A stretch of DNA of 64,000 nt from assembly GCA_037176885.1 (NCBI GenBank), contig JAWWNJ010000132.1, forward strand, positions 558,001-622,000. The letters are read 5' to 3'. How positions within the stretch are numbered: position 1 is the stretch's first letter; each line of letters begins with the position of its first letter. Made by a program: the position numbers and the translations under genes. Below, piece by piece: positions 24,148 to 36,200 of this stretch. The stretch comes from Favolaschia claudopus. Lineage: Eukaryota > Basidiomycota > Agaricomycetes > Agaricales > Mycenaceae. The notes below the pieces were generated by a model that was not told the DNA's origin, did not search any database, and worked only from the letters and a program-made list of their open reading frames with translations.

Positions 24148-25190
24148 TGGGCGATATACTGTGCAAAAAGTATTTTCAGGTTAGCGTGGATTTGTCGCAT
24201 AAAATTGAACAACTTCACCGAGATGCAACTTCAACTTATGTGCAACTTGAATTATACAAAGAACAACTTTGGTATGTGCAAGTTGAAGCTCGGGGCAACT
24301 TCACCTGTGTTTACGACAACTTTTGGAACGACTTGCTGCAACTTCGAACAAGGCACTGTGCAGTCCAACGACCCGGTGTTGATGGCCGTCATGGCCGGTC
24401 TGTTTTAAGCAATCTGCCGGCGACTCGGATTTGATAGCTAGGCACTGTTCGGCTTCACAAAAATCTGAACTACAGTATATCAAGCTCACGAGAGGCCAGT
24501 GTGCCTGAATCGAGAGTCTACTGTACCCGGCAGAAAAAGATGGTAAGCACTAAGCAATGTATTCAATGATCACTCACAAATACTTCTTAGTCTGTTGAGT
24601 TTTGAAAATGCCGAGCGAATGTGAATGGTTTGTAGTGATTCTATGAAGCTGATGAGTAATTCCGCGCCTTTCCATACTTCCCAGAAGCTGATTGATTGAG
24701 TCTTAGACTACTTCCTGGCGAACGAAACTTCCAATTGACTTCAGTTGCTGGCAAAATCTTAGCGAATATCCTGAGGCGAAAAACTTACTAGCTGGCATGG
24801 ATGTCTGTTCTAGGAATCCGATATCGTCGTGAATTTCAGACAGATTGTTGGGCCGTAAGCTTTCTCGGTCCTTGAATCAATGTATGATAAGCTTCGACGG
24901 AATAATCAATGAATAGTTGATGAATAGTTAGTTAGCTTACAGTATTACTTATACCCGTCGCCCGAAATCTCCTCCCTTAAGACAGCACCTACACCGTGAG
25001 GAATTGTAAATGTATCCAAGGAACCCAAAGCTGCTCCACCTGAAAAGATGTTCGCGTCAAAGTTGCAGCAATTGAAAGTTGTTCCTTTGCAATTTGCATC
25101 TAGCTCGAGTTGTCGCTAAGCACGAAGTTGCCGCAAATTAGGCACAAATGCGAAAGTTGTCGACGAAAACTTTTTGCACACTATGTCTGC
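24148..25190. mobile_element. MITE-like element 2 with CAACTT-rich subterminal regions
   Basis: The left end reads GGGCGATATACTGTGCAAAA and the right end, inverted, GGCAGACATAGTGTGCAAAA, so both share TGTGCAAAAAGT. CAACTT occurs at least eight times within 24210-24350 on the plus strand, and its complement AAGTTG at least six times within 25055-25165. The two arrays therefore face each other, as subterminal repeats of a DNA transposon do. Length about 1.04 kb; no transposase is visible. Confidence 0.6.
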
Positions 25191-25241
25191 CATACGAGCA
25201 CAATCATCGCAAGCAATCCAACTTTCTACTCCCTGTTTCAA

Positions 25242-25503
25242 CTCATTTTCTCTTTATGCGCCTCTTTCTCAATATCTTTCCACTCCAATCTCACGGCACC
25301 TTGATGCTGCTGTGTCGGGGCTCAACGGAGATCACTCCGTCGAGACTGTGACTTTGCCGTTGTTGCTGCAAACACAGTCATCGCGGGCAAGGCAATTTTA
25401 CATTCTCTATTTGACCCATTTTCTCTTTGTGTCCACCCAATCTCACAGCGCCTGATGCTGGTGCGCAGGGCTTGACGGGGATACCTCCGTCGAGACGGTG
25501 AAG
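25242..25503 (+). repeat. Two degenerate tandem copies, period about 175 bp
   Basis: Copy 1 (25242-25348) and copy 2 (25417-25503) share CATTTTCTCTTT, CCAATCTCACGGCACC against CCAATCTCACAGCGCC, TGATGCTG and CTCCGTCGAGAC followed by GTGA. A weaker third relative may lie near 25785-25825 (CTTCGTTGAGACAG). Confidence 0.5.
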
Positions 25504-28500
25504 TTGCTCAGGTGTTTTGCAATCAACAGATGATTCTGTGGATGATCTTAATTGCCACTTTGCTCGTCTCCCGCCATCTTCATTTCCATCCCTCATCTGT
25601 TTCGGGTTTGAGGTCATTGCACCGAGGCAATACTTATTCTTGTTGCAATGGTTTGATCCGCGAGTTGTCCGCGAGACACTACGGATTCAGCGCAATCTTT
25701 TCGATTCTGTTCCTCATGCGCCGCTTTCTGTGTCATTGTCCGTGTTTCTCGACGCTCCTGACTTCTGGGTGATTTGCTGCTGTTGCGCTGCTTTCGACAG
25801 AATCCCTTCGTTGAGACAGTTTCGCTGGCATTTTCACGCTTGGTGTACTACCATGCAGTCTAGTTTTCTGTTCATGACTTCGTTTGTCGCTTTCACGACT
25901 TCTCTCTACTTTCACTCTCGGTGATTCACTGTGATTCAACGCCATCGCGCGGGACTCCAAGTCGCCGGGGATATCGGCTTCAAGCTGGTTACATCATCGT
26001 GGCATTTCGCCCCTAGTGCATTGTCCTCGCAGACCTCCAGTCTCGGTGCAACCACCGATGTTGTTTTTCCGTCATGCGCACAATTTCTTCCTATTTTGTC
26101 GTCGGTCGCTGGCGCAGCAGTCCTGTTGATCCGACGTGATTGTTCGACTTATAAATATTTGCGTTTCCTTTCCCGCATACACGACTCATCACACACATCT
26201 CGTCTGATTTTGTCTCTGCTAACGCTAGTTCCAATACTCAATGCCCTCCCAGTCGGCCTCCTCAGCACGTTCTTTTCTCATTGTACATCTGGCGCCCAGA
26301 TTACCGTGGCGCGCACCCCTCATACCATCTTCTCATCTTCATCACTTCATCATGCAGATTTTCCCTTCATTTTCATTCTCCATGCTGTGGCGTCGATGTA
26401 ACTTGATCTTCTATCTTGCTACCGACATCCGCTCGCTCGAGCCGGAGACAACATCCTTTTCTATATCTATGTTCAGCCTTCCTTTGTCTCTCATCTTCTG
26501 GCAGCGCGTCCCGTGCAAAATCCGCCATCCACCAGCCATTCTCTAACGATGCTACTCTGCTCGTTGCCTTGACTGCCTGGGGACTTCAAGATTATTGAAT
26601 TATTTCTCAATCCCGCAATTTTGAACAGCACTGCGGCGCAAAAAACTCGTCGCACATTCACTCTGTTTCCTGGACACTCTGCACTTATCTGGGCTCCGGT
26701 TCTATGCATCCATTCAATGCTGGATGATCCCATTCCTTTCATCTCTGTCTCACCAGGGCAATTAGCCTATCATGCTCCCATCTCGGTATCTCGACGGTGT
26801 TCATCCTACCATGACGATAATTTTCTACATGACGATCCGCTGATCTTCTGTGCCCTCCACTTGGCTCTCTCTCAGACCGCCTGAAATCTGGACTACATTT
26901 CAATTCGACACAGAGTTTTGCTGGCTGGCCATTGACAACTGTATTGCGCCGCTCCCGAGTATCACGCACATCCTTTCCTCAATCAACCAATTTCAGCTAA
27001 ACCTGCGGCCATCTCCGTCGAAATCGAAATCTACAGGCAGCATTCGTTTGTTTCACCGCCTCCGGATATCCGATAGGTACATGGTTCCATCTCACCGTCC
27101 AATATCTATCTTCCACCGATCTCGTTGCATCGACACACATTTGTCAAACAGCCTCTCTAAACCTGCAATAGCTCTCCCGGCTCTGTATTGCTTACTAACT
27201 TGCTAACAAGGGTCATCGCAGATCGATCGGCGCCGAACTCCATCGACAACCTCAGGCTTGCGCTGTCACTGAAGGCTCTTTTGGATCCTCATCGCCTAGT
27301 CCCTCTCATCCCTAGATCTATATTCATCGGATCGGGCGGTCGTGTTACTCAATGCGCCTCATAAATCCGTGCACTTGGATTCAACTTGCTGCTTTCATTT
27401 TACACAGTTCCCTCAATCTGGGGGACATATACAAATATCCCGGCATCGTCTCCACTAATTCTGTCTCGTCCGCTGCTGTTTCCTCCCGTTCGCTCTTGGT
27501 GGGACCTCGGGTTCGTTTTTCGCCCTCGCACGAGTCTACGACTCTTTGAGCTTCACTCCATTGGGTCGCTCGGGGTCTCATTCCGACCCTCGGTGTCCTT
27601 TGCGTACGGTTCGGCCGTGTCCGTAGCCCACGCGGAGCGGCGGGAGACAAAAAATTCGTCTCCGCGCCTCATCCTCGTCGGTCGGAACGGTCGTTCCCCG
27701 CACACACCCCCAAAACCATCATCTCCCATTTCCTTCTTTGTCTAGCGATCACACAGACCTACCTTGCCATGCTTCCTCGTGGTCAGCGATTTTTCATTGA
27801 GCTTGTTCATTTATTTCTCGCCTGCCTTCTTCTACTTCTCATCGGACACTGAGATACCGTCCTTTTGTCTTCGTCTTCGCGTCTTCGTAGTGCCCGGTGC
27901 TCTGGATGCCTGCTTTTTAACTGTTGATTGAATTTGTTGCAGTTCTGTCTTCCTCAATCCACGATTTGCACGTTCATTGAAAACAATAATACAGTGGCAG
28001 CTAGTCAGCAAATTTCAACTTGGCCCCAAACTCCCGTGATCGCATTCAGGTGAGACCGTGATTTTCCTGCACCTGGCCGTCCGATTTTGTTGATTATAAA
28101 CCAGCATCTGATAGCTAACAGCTAACCAGATTATTCAAGTCAGAACGGACATCAAAGCTTCACATCCGACCCCCGAACCTAGCTGGAATTCAGGCCAGCC
28201 AATTGTTCCGGCTCTTTAGACTTCAAGCGAAACACACCTCACTCTGAACCTCAATTGAATTATTCAGCCTTTCTCAATCCCTCGATTCAACCCGGTATGT
28301 GAGTCGTACATTGAAACTCTGTCCGAATTCCGAGCTCGGATTTGAGTCTGATTTTGGAAACCTCTTAACCTAGTCAGACACTAGAGCCCTATTATCTTGC
28401 TCCGGCCTCGTAGTCTTGCCAGGTGAAGTCAATCCACTGAGCACTCTCTTCAAATAGGTCAGCTTTTCAACTTGCTTGAATACCCTGAACAGCTTGTTTC

Positions 28501-28652
28501 ACTTGCTTGGTGATCAGATCGATCAGAACTGAGACGAACCTCTCTGTTGAATCCCATCGATATTAACATCAATATTAACAAAATATTAACTGAATACTTC
28601 CCGTTCTTCCATTTCCAAGTTTCATTCATCTGGCTTTACCAGTGTGGTCAGT
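25504..28652. other. Pyrimidine-rich gene-poor DNA
   Basis: Short plus-strand frames rich in Ser, Leu, Phe and His reflect C/T-rich composition. I see no conserved protein, and no frame is supported by a consistent exon series. Confidence 0.5.
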
Positions 28653-28792
28653 GGAAGCAACTTGAACCGTGGGAGTCAGTGCTGTAAGCAACTTGAACCG
28701 TGGGAGTCAGTGTAAGGAACTTGAACCGTGGGAGTCAGTGCTGTAAGCAACTTGAACCGTGGGAGTCAGTGTAAGCAACTTGAACCGTGGGA
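28653..28792 (+). repeat. Minisatellite, five units of 28 or 31 nt
   Basis: Unit core AGCAACTTGAACCGTGGGA followed by GTCAGTG, with a CTG insertion after units 1 and 3, so unit lengths alternate 31, 28, 31, 28, with a partial fifth unit. Unit 3 has GGAACTT in place of GCAACTT. Copies are otherwise almost identical, implying recent expansion. Confidence 0.9.
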
Positions 28793-29319
28793 ATTGTCTT
28801 TGATCGCATCATCGTGAGCCAATTCAATCTTCGACAATTCTTTTCTGGCTGCTATGACCCCGGACGAGTCATAATACGGTACAATTCTCTTCTATATGGT
28901 CTACTTTACTTCAAACGGTAACTCTAGCTAATTACAGGAAGCTCTCGTTGAACAAATGCTCGATGTTCTATGCAAGTTCTATGTAAACCCAATTTCATTG
29001 GCCGGCTTCTATACTGGGCGAAATAAAACATCTTGGGCATGATAACGCCCGAGCTTCGGGGTGTTGCTTGGTTGAGAAGGGATTCAATCAGGACCTCCGA
29101 GTCGGAAGGCTCCCAAATGATGCAAAGAGTGTAAACGTTTACGGCGACTCGGCGAGCTGCATTATCACCCCCCGCGCCACGTTGAGAAATTGACATTAGT
29201 CGTTAGAAACTTGATTGTTTGCACTCATGATACAAGTTGGATCCGCGACCGAGTAAAGTTACAACACGATTTTCGTGGTCACGAAATTAGCGCCAATACC
29301 TGCGCACTGCGAGGCTCTA

Positions 29320-31468
29320 TCACACATTTGAACGGGAAGACGCGGCTTCACATCTGATGTCAGTCAAGTATCCCAACATGCAAAAACGCAAGTTCACCTG
29401 ACGGTAGTAGAAGTCTGCCCAAGCCGAGCTTCCATCACCTTTCCAGTTGCGTTGCGCGCAGCTGTAATGTTAAACACAGCCAGGATCGCACTACATTCGA
29501 GGAAAATAGCGGTTTGGCCGAGAAGTCTCCCTAAATTGTTTCCAAAATGAAACCTCGAGAAGATCCTTAGTGAAGAATTCGAATGGTACATACCGGGGCA
29601 GACACTGAGAAAACCGAACCGTAGGTCAGAATATTTGAATCGTAAGAAAGCCAAAACTGATAACGAACTCACCGACGACCATATCCGAAGCATATCTCGG
29701 CAGGATCTTTCTCCGCTTCCTTGCCACCCACACCAAGAAATCGAGTCGGATTGAATGTCATTGGCTCTGCGTATCGCTCCGGATCGTGCGCCATTTGCCT
29801 GATTACAAGGGAGATTTGAAGATCAGGCAATTGTGGTCTCAACTGCTCAAGTAGTAGATCAAGCTATACCAGATGTTAGGAATAATCAATGAATGTTCCG
29901 GAATGAGCAATGGCTCCTTCCCATCGCCCCGATCGTAAATATAGTCTTGCCGTGTGCGGTGAGGAACGGCTGCAATCATTAATCAGTTACAAAAGATTTC
30001 GGGATAAGAAAGCATAAGGATGAGACATACTCACCCAGTGGCGCCGCAACATGCCATCGGACAACTTCCTTACACAGCGCATCGACATATGGCAGCTTCG
30101 AACGGTCAGAAATGTCGGGAATCCGACTGTTTCCTACCACCCTGTCGATTTCCTCCTGCGCCGCGACTTGAACCTCGGGGTAGAGCGTCATCGCCAGAAA
30201 GAATGCCTCTAACTGTGCAGCGGTCTATTGTAGATGCAATACCAGAAGTAGAAGAGAGTTAGTGCTTGATTCGGAAATCGAATGCCAATTCAACTGACCG
30301 TGTCGCTACCACCGATTTCGATCGAGGCAGCGGCCCATTTAATTAAATATTCGTCATCCTTCCCCTCTTCTAACAAAGTAGAGACAAACGAGGTCTCGGC
30401 TGTTCCAGATGCCTGTTCAAGTCGGTAAGTCGAAGGTGAGAAAATCAGGACCAAAGACAGACCATCTCCCTTTTGACATATTCGAACGCAGTGTTCACGC
30501 TTCCGTGGACTTGCTGAGACATTCTCTCAGCGCGATAGTGAAAGCCACCACCAGGTAGCCAGCGAGGCCAGTATCGTACTTCGCAGATTATGATATGTCA
30601 TATTGAATTGAATCAACACTCACGTATCGGGATCGTATCGGCCAAAAACGCTCCGGGCACAGTGGCGACGAAGAAATTCTGTCCCGAGGTGTCGAACATT
30701 TCCAGAAAGGGATCGAAACCTTCTTGTAGCTGGTACCCGTACGCAATACGTAGGGAAACAGCAGCAGTTAACCTGCGAGGAGGTTAACTCATGATGAGGA
30801 TTATCGCCTTGAACATGGAGGTCACGTACCGTCGAATTTCCTCCACAAGTCCCTCCGGGTTTGCTGCAATTCCCTTCAAGAATTTTTGAACCTCCGCCGA
30901 GATGAGCGGAGTCATTCGCCGTATCGCTGCCTCCGTTCCAAAAAGCTGATGGAAAAGCTTGCGCTCCGCGCGTACACGAATCCCATACTGAGCCAACGCA
31001 ACGGAATTGACGAACCCCGTTTTCTCACCACCCACTGGGATGAATGGTCGATCAGAAAAATTGGCACCCCGTACATCGAGTAAGTCTTCGGCTATTTTCA
31101 CGGAGTTGACTATGATCATCGTCTGCCCAAAGGCGGTGAGCGAGCAGATGTCACCTATCCATTATAAGAATCCGAAATCGACCCAGGGAAGAGGGGTGAA
31201 ACGGAGTCGAGTCCGACGTACCCCATACTTCGCCAAGCTCGGCAAATCTGAGCCAGTGTTGCTCTCTGGGGAGGTCAAATATGTTCTTTAGCAGAGGTAG
31301 TCCTCGTGGGCCGGGTGGGAGACGTGGAGATAAGCGGTGCTTCAGATTCCGACAACGGATGTAGTAGACGAGGAGGCTGAATCCTACGAATAAGACAGGC
31401 CAGAGAGTTAACCCAGACCAGTCTCTCAGACGTTCGAGGTGTTGAATCTGAGAGAGACGGACAGTCAT
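29320..31468 (-). CDS. Cytochrome P450 monooxygenase, 514 aa, intact
   Basis: A membrane-anchored haem monooxygenase. Eleven exons join in phase: 31468-31222, 31154-30830, 30772-30624, 30578-30463, 30412-30299, 30224-30035, 29969-29870, 29798-29673, 29604-29594, 29530-29398 and 29353-29320. An N-terminal anchor (about residues 19-37) precedes the PPGPRGLP hinge. The I-helix oxygen-binding motif GGSDTT is at 313-318, the K-helix ExxR at Glu370-Arg373, a DPERYAEP/TRF region follows, and the haem loop FGYGRRVCPG has its ligand at Cys458. Exon 9 is only 11 nt and supplies that cysteine. Length is normal for fungal microsomal P450s. Sequence style (WLRFAELGEVWGDICSL, FSDRPFIPVGGE) matches the large Agaricomycete group often annotated as O-methylsterigmatocystin oxidoreductase-like; the true substrate is unknown. 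I chose the ATG at 31468 over the in-frame one at 31534 because it places the anchor near the N-terminus. Confidence 0.9.
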
Positions 31469-32380
31469 GGTGGAAGGAAACCAAGACGGCAGCGACGTAT
31501 TGCTGAGTCTTCGAAAATTTCGGAGCTTTTTCATACCCGGCCCGAGTAAATGGAATCACTACTTGATTGGCTGATTGAATGATGGAAAATAGTGGTCACA
31601 GGTCCCAACCGTGTCTGAATCCAGATTCTTAGAAAATTTGAATCTTAGTGGTCACCGGTCACAGCGGTTGAATCTTCGGTCGAAATGATACAGTATACAA
31701 GACATGCCTCCGCTTCGCTCCGGCAGTGCGACATAGGAATCTAAATTGCGGGAAGGATCAATGCAGCGGGTGATTGCAGGCAAATTGCAGGTCCAATTTG
31801 ACTCGACAGCGAGCATGAGAACTTGAGCAATTGGGAAAGAACATCGGCAATTATTCGATGAAATGACCAGAGTAGCGGAAAGTCGAATGATTGGCAGCAT
31901 TGAGACTATTGCAATTGGACAGGACGCGACGGATTGGAAGGAATTCGCTTCTTCCGAGAATTGAGGCAGCGCCGAACAATTTGGACAGATCAACTTGAAG
32001 AGGTGCTGAAGAGCGTGAGAACCATGGCCAGTAGCCTGGTCGCAAACTCTGATCATTTCATATAGAGGAATATAATAATTCATATACAGAACTAGATAAT
32101 CAGTCAGTACCACCAGAATCGCAGATGAAAAAAAATAACTGACACACCTTGGTCAGACAACGATCCAAAACCAATCCTAGCGGCGACAGAACCAGCACAA
32201 CGAATCCAAATGAGTCCTAGAGGCTGGGAGCTCAAGACTCCGAAGGCCGTTCTCCGCCATTTCACAATTTTCAGCGAACTAAGAGTGAACCAAGTCGATC
32301 AGCCGAGCAAAGGGTGCTCTAGCTCACACCTAGGAAGAATGTGAGAACTTTGGGTAAGGTTGAAAAATTGAAGTTTATAT
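31469..32380. other. Intergenic region upstream of the P450
   Basis: It contains the P450 promoter region and two related phrases, AGTGGTCACAGGTC (31592) and AGTGGTCACCGGTCAC (31648). No gene is supported; the 153-codon minus-strand frame at 31652-32113 resembles nothing known to me. Confidence 0.5.
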
Positions 32381-32570
32381 GTTGCGGCACTCGACCTTTC
32401 CGCAACTTTATCTTGCGGCACTTACGACTCCGCAACTTTATGTTGCGGGATTTCGACCGAAATGCCGCAAGATAAACGAGGTGATTATCTCTCGTGAATG
32501 TTGCGGCATTTCGGTCAAAACAGCTATTTATATTGCGGATCGGCTGAAAAGTGACAAATGTTGCGGGAAT
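32381..32570. repeat. Cluster of TTGCGGCA / TGCCGCAA words in both orientations
   Basis: GTTGCGGCA, CTTGCGGCA, GTTGCGGGA and the inverted CCGCAAC and GCCGCAAG recur about ten times in 190 bp, often joined by CTTTAT or ATTTCGGTC. Several can pair as hairpins, for example TTTCGACCGAAATGCCGC. There is no coding frame. Confidence 0.65.
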
Positions 32571-33818
32571 TAATTAATGTGCATCCGGACCGCCATAAAA
32601 CTCGACGTTCGCTATTTCCCGCTGGCTAGTAATCCGGCTCTGAACCCATTATCTCCGACTATATCTGAATCTTACTCTTTATTCGATACCGACTGAGTCC
32701 GACTCTGATTGTATACACTTTAGACCCGAAATCATGCGGCTCCGTACCCAGATTCTCGTGGACTTCGATTTCAGCGCTGAAAAATCGGCTTGAGTGCGTT
32801 TGATTCAATGTTTTTGCTCATTCGTTCGTTTCACATTCGGCATCGCCTGATCTTCGGAATCTCAGCTTTGATCTGAGCAGGCATTCCGTTACAGTCTTCA
32901 GCGGCGCACTATTTAGTAGACTTACACGATTTCCCCCTTCCCAGGTTCGACTCTCTTCACTCTCTACCCAAGCTTCACCTTCAAAACCCGTTGACAGAGG
33001 CATTCAATTCAACGTGACCCAGAGGAACCGTCGACGGACTAGCTGACATTGACTCAACATTGAGATTCCTTTCTTCCTTGAGTTCATTCATCTGTTGTTT
33101 TTTCTTCGGTTCAAATCCATCAATTAATATTGTTACAGTTCGAATGCATTCTTATTGGCCGCTTCATTTCGGCATCCAAACTTCAAACTCGACCTCGAAT
33201 TCAACGCTGAGTCAGACAGATTCACTTCCGTGAGATCGTGTTGGCATTCAGAGAACATTACCCAGAAATTGCCAAGTTCATATTTGCAGAATTCAAATGG
33301 CACCTCGATCCGGGTCCGAGTTCGACGAATCCACTACGATTCAAGTAAAAGGTATCCAAAAGAAATATTTTAGAACTCCCCAATTCTGATTGAGACTGGG
33401 GTATCGGGACGAAGCCGAGCCGGAGACTGGAATCCAGGTGTATCCTTGCGCTGTCGCGACTGAATTACGATCGCTCCCTCCTTGTTGAAGACGGTGAAAA
33501 GTAAGACAAAGACTTCTGATCGGAAAATTTGGCTGCTACTCAGCCAGCGAATCAGTGAATGCGCCCAACAAATCAAGCAACTCGAAACGAGCATTCAATC
33601 AAGCTTATTCAAAAAGCCCTTCTGTATCCATCCCCTTTTTGTTGATGATGCTGAATGAACTCCAACACCGAATAACGAAGAGAATGAGAGAAGCGAAGAC
33701 AATCAATATTGTGACTTCGACGGTTCAATCACGAAGGAGTATATTTATTGTAAAAGGTAAAAGGAAGGTATAAATCGAATACTGCGAGCCCGAGATCCTG
33801 GAGTTTCATCGACGAACA
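32571..33818. other. Intergenic, no gene seen
   Basis: Unremarkable AT-leaning DNA with short frames. A tRNA B-box-like word, GGTTCGACTCT, occurs at 32944 but no tRNA fold surrounds it. Confidence 0.5.
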
Positions 33819-36200
33819 CTACGACTGTGAGGGGAACAGCTCAGCTCCTATGACCGGACAAATTGTCTCTGCTGCGGGAACCGTCTCGTTGACGAGGTAC
33901 GCCCCGACATGAGACCAAGTGCAGGTCGAAGGGGCAATTGAGGTGTGCTTAGAGAGAGGAACATTTATGTAATTGAGGTCAAAAGGGAGAACGAAGAACG
34001 AAGGTGTAAGAAAGACTAACCCCGGGGTCATCTTGAGTGAAAAGGACGGAACCGGGAAATCTTTGTGAAACTTTTACACCGCTGTCGATGTGAATTCAGT
34101 CACTGATGAATATCGAGCTTTAAATTGTTGATAACACAATTACTTGGCATGGGGATCTGAAAGGCGCCATGTATTGAATCGTAAGTGACGAGCTCATTTC
34201 ATGGAATATTCCGAAGAGACGGGACGCGCCGACGGAGTTGCTAATGACGAGCATTGGGAAGCTTGTATTTGCGGTGAAGGAGACTACAGTATATTGAAGG
34301 AGGTCAATCGAATAATTGGACAAGCCAATGAAAGACGATTAGAAACTGACGAGTGGCATTACTCTTCAGTAAATACTATTCCGGCCATTCGCTATCCAAC
34401 ATAACGATCAATGAGCTGAGTTTTCAAATCCGAAAAAAAATTGAACTCGAACGCACAGACAGGTCGACCTCGGAAGCAAGACATCACACCACTCCGAGAT
34501 CGCACAAAGGTCCAAATAATGCGCCCTCACGTCACCCGTAATCCGAACTAATCACCGCTCCATCATTGCATTGAATTGCCACCTGGCTATCGAGAACATT
34601 GATCCATCCTTCAGATGCGGCGTCCGCTGCATTTGCGGGACATCGATACGGCGGAGCGAATAAGACGCTCATTTCGTATAGGGCTGACGCGTTCCCGAGG
34701 GAGAGATCGTGCAGAGCGGAAGCGAGGGGTTGGAAGGATGCGTATGAGATATACAGTGCGACGAATATGGTTTGTCGGAGCATGGAATAGTCGACGACGT
34801 GGTAGAACGGGGTAAATGAAGAGAGGCTGGTGACCACCGGGAATGGACGGGTCTTCAGTTGTTGAGAAAGCACGTTGACCTTTGCTTGGATTGCGGCGGG
34901 AGTTGATTCGTATAGCGCACATGCGGAGGGGCCGGCGGAGACACAGCTTTCAAGGAAGAGGTTCCAAGTTTTGGTTGGGTGGTCATCCACGAAGCTGAAT
35001 TGGGTTGAAACTAGGTTGGCACGAAAAGGATCGAGCGAAGGCAGTCAAACGAACTGGCATAATAATCCTCCGGATCCATGATGCCGTCGATGATGACCGC
35101 CCAAATTTATCCGAAGTAAGAGCAGTCATGCCTGGGAGGACAAGCATTTGTTGTGTGATGAGCCTACCGGAAAGATTTCAGCGAAAGTCGTGCCCAGAAC
35201 AGAGCCATATCTATGACCTTCACTGTTTCTGGCTGTCAAGGAATATACCATCACAGGCCACTCACGAAAAACCCCAATACTGAACCTTCTCCCTTCCATG
35301 GGCTTCAACAATCTTCAACATATCTCGTGCGGGTGCCCCTGTATTAAAAAAACGGCCTTCGGCCGCACCTATGCGGATTTCATGCTCCAAGGCGTGCTCG
35401 CTGCAGCGCGTTATGACGGTAGTCTTCAATTCTTAACAAGCGTTGAGGTTTCCTGTGGGCGCTGTCGCTTTCTTGCGCGACTTGTACTACTTGATCCGTG
35501 AACAGACAGATGGGGAGTCTGTGGAGGCGTTGAGAGGTCAGCGGGAAACTGCGCGCGTTCGGCTTCTGTTGGGAAGAAGTTTGCGCGCCAAGTGGAGCGG
35601 CTGATTCCTAAAGATTATTGAATGGTTGCATTGCGACACGAAGGCAGGAAGAATATAAAAAGAAGACAAAGAAACGCACCTCTTCCATCAAAACCAACTA
35701 GATCAAATCCTGGACCAACCACGCCACAAATGAAGTCCGCGTACGTCAATATCAGGTCTACGCCCGAGCCGCCGGGACCGCCGGCGCCCATGATGAGGGG
35801 TCCGCAATAGGCGGAGGAGTTGGTCGGGAGACTAGCTGGGGCGTGGATGAGTGCGATAGCGGCAGTTTTGCTCGACGGATTTTTGGAATCGAGCGACACC
35901 TGAAGGATGCGGAAATAGAGTATCAGAACGGAATCGGTCTTGACAACACTGGTGAGAAACATACCCTGAGACGCGCACATTCGAAATTTGTGTTGCATGG
36001 CATCCATCTCAATCTCTCAAAAGGGGTAATCTATCCGCATCTCGTTGATCAAGTCAGTTGAACTTCAACAATTCGGTGCGCACCTGGTTCCAGTTGAAGG
36101 TATCTTGGGCCGGAGCCAGGACATGTTGGCGGAGAGTAAGGAAGCAAAAAAAGAAAAAGAATGAGACGATACATGATTTGTGAGGGGTAAATGAGAGCAT
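33819..36200 (-). pseudogene. Secreted alpha/beta-hydrolase (TAP-like, S33-type), damaged
   Basis: The ATG at 36200 opens a signal peptide (MLSFTPHKSC then a Phe-rich core, cleavage near HVLA|PAQ). Exons 36200-36084, 36030-35965, 35899-35680, 35607-35491, 35431-35266 and 35210-35168 join in phase through FNWNQITPFERLRW, NFECARLRVSLDS, the oxyanion segment MGAGGPGGSGVD, DLVGFDGRG, ARDMLKIVEAHGREKVQYW and the nucleophile elbow GFSYGSVLG (Ser). The next block, DKFGR|VIIDGIMDPEDYYA, needs one extra base near 35095-35105 and lacks a usable acceptor, and the following SFVDDHPTKTWNLFLESCV is again off by one. The C-terminal TAP-like domain continues as TSFPMLVISNSVGAS (about 34270) and HTSIAPSTCTWSHVGAYLV (about 33930), which keeps the catalytic-type His, ending at 33819. 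Related enzymes hydrolyse short peptides or esters outside the cell. Confidence 0.7.

Noticed and set aside
28653..28792. CRISPR-like regular repeat
   Set aside because: Units are directly adjacent with no unique spacers, and the genome is eukaryotic; a minisatellite explains it.
32940..32955. Possible tRNA (B-box-like GGTTCGACTCT)
   Set aside because: No A box, acceptor stem or anticodon arm could be built around it.
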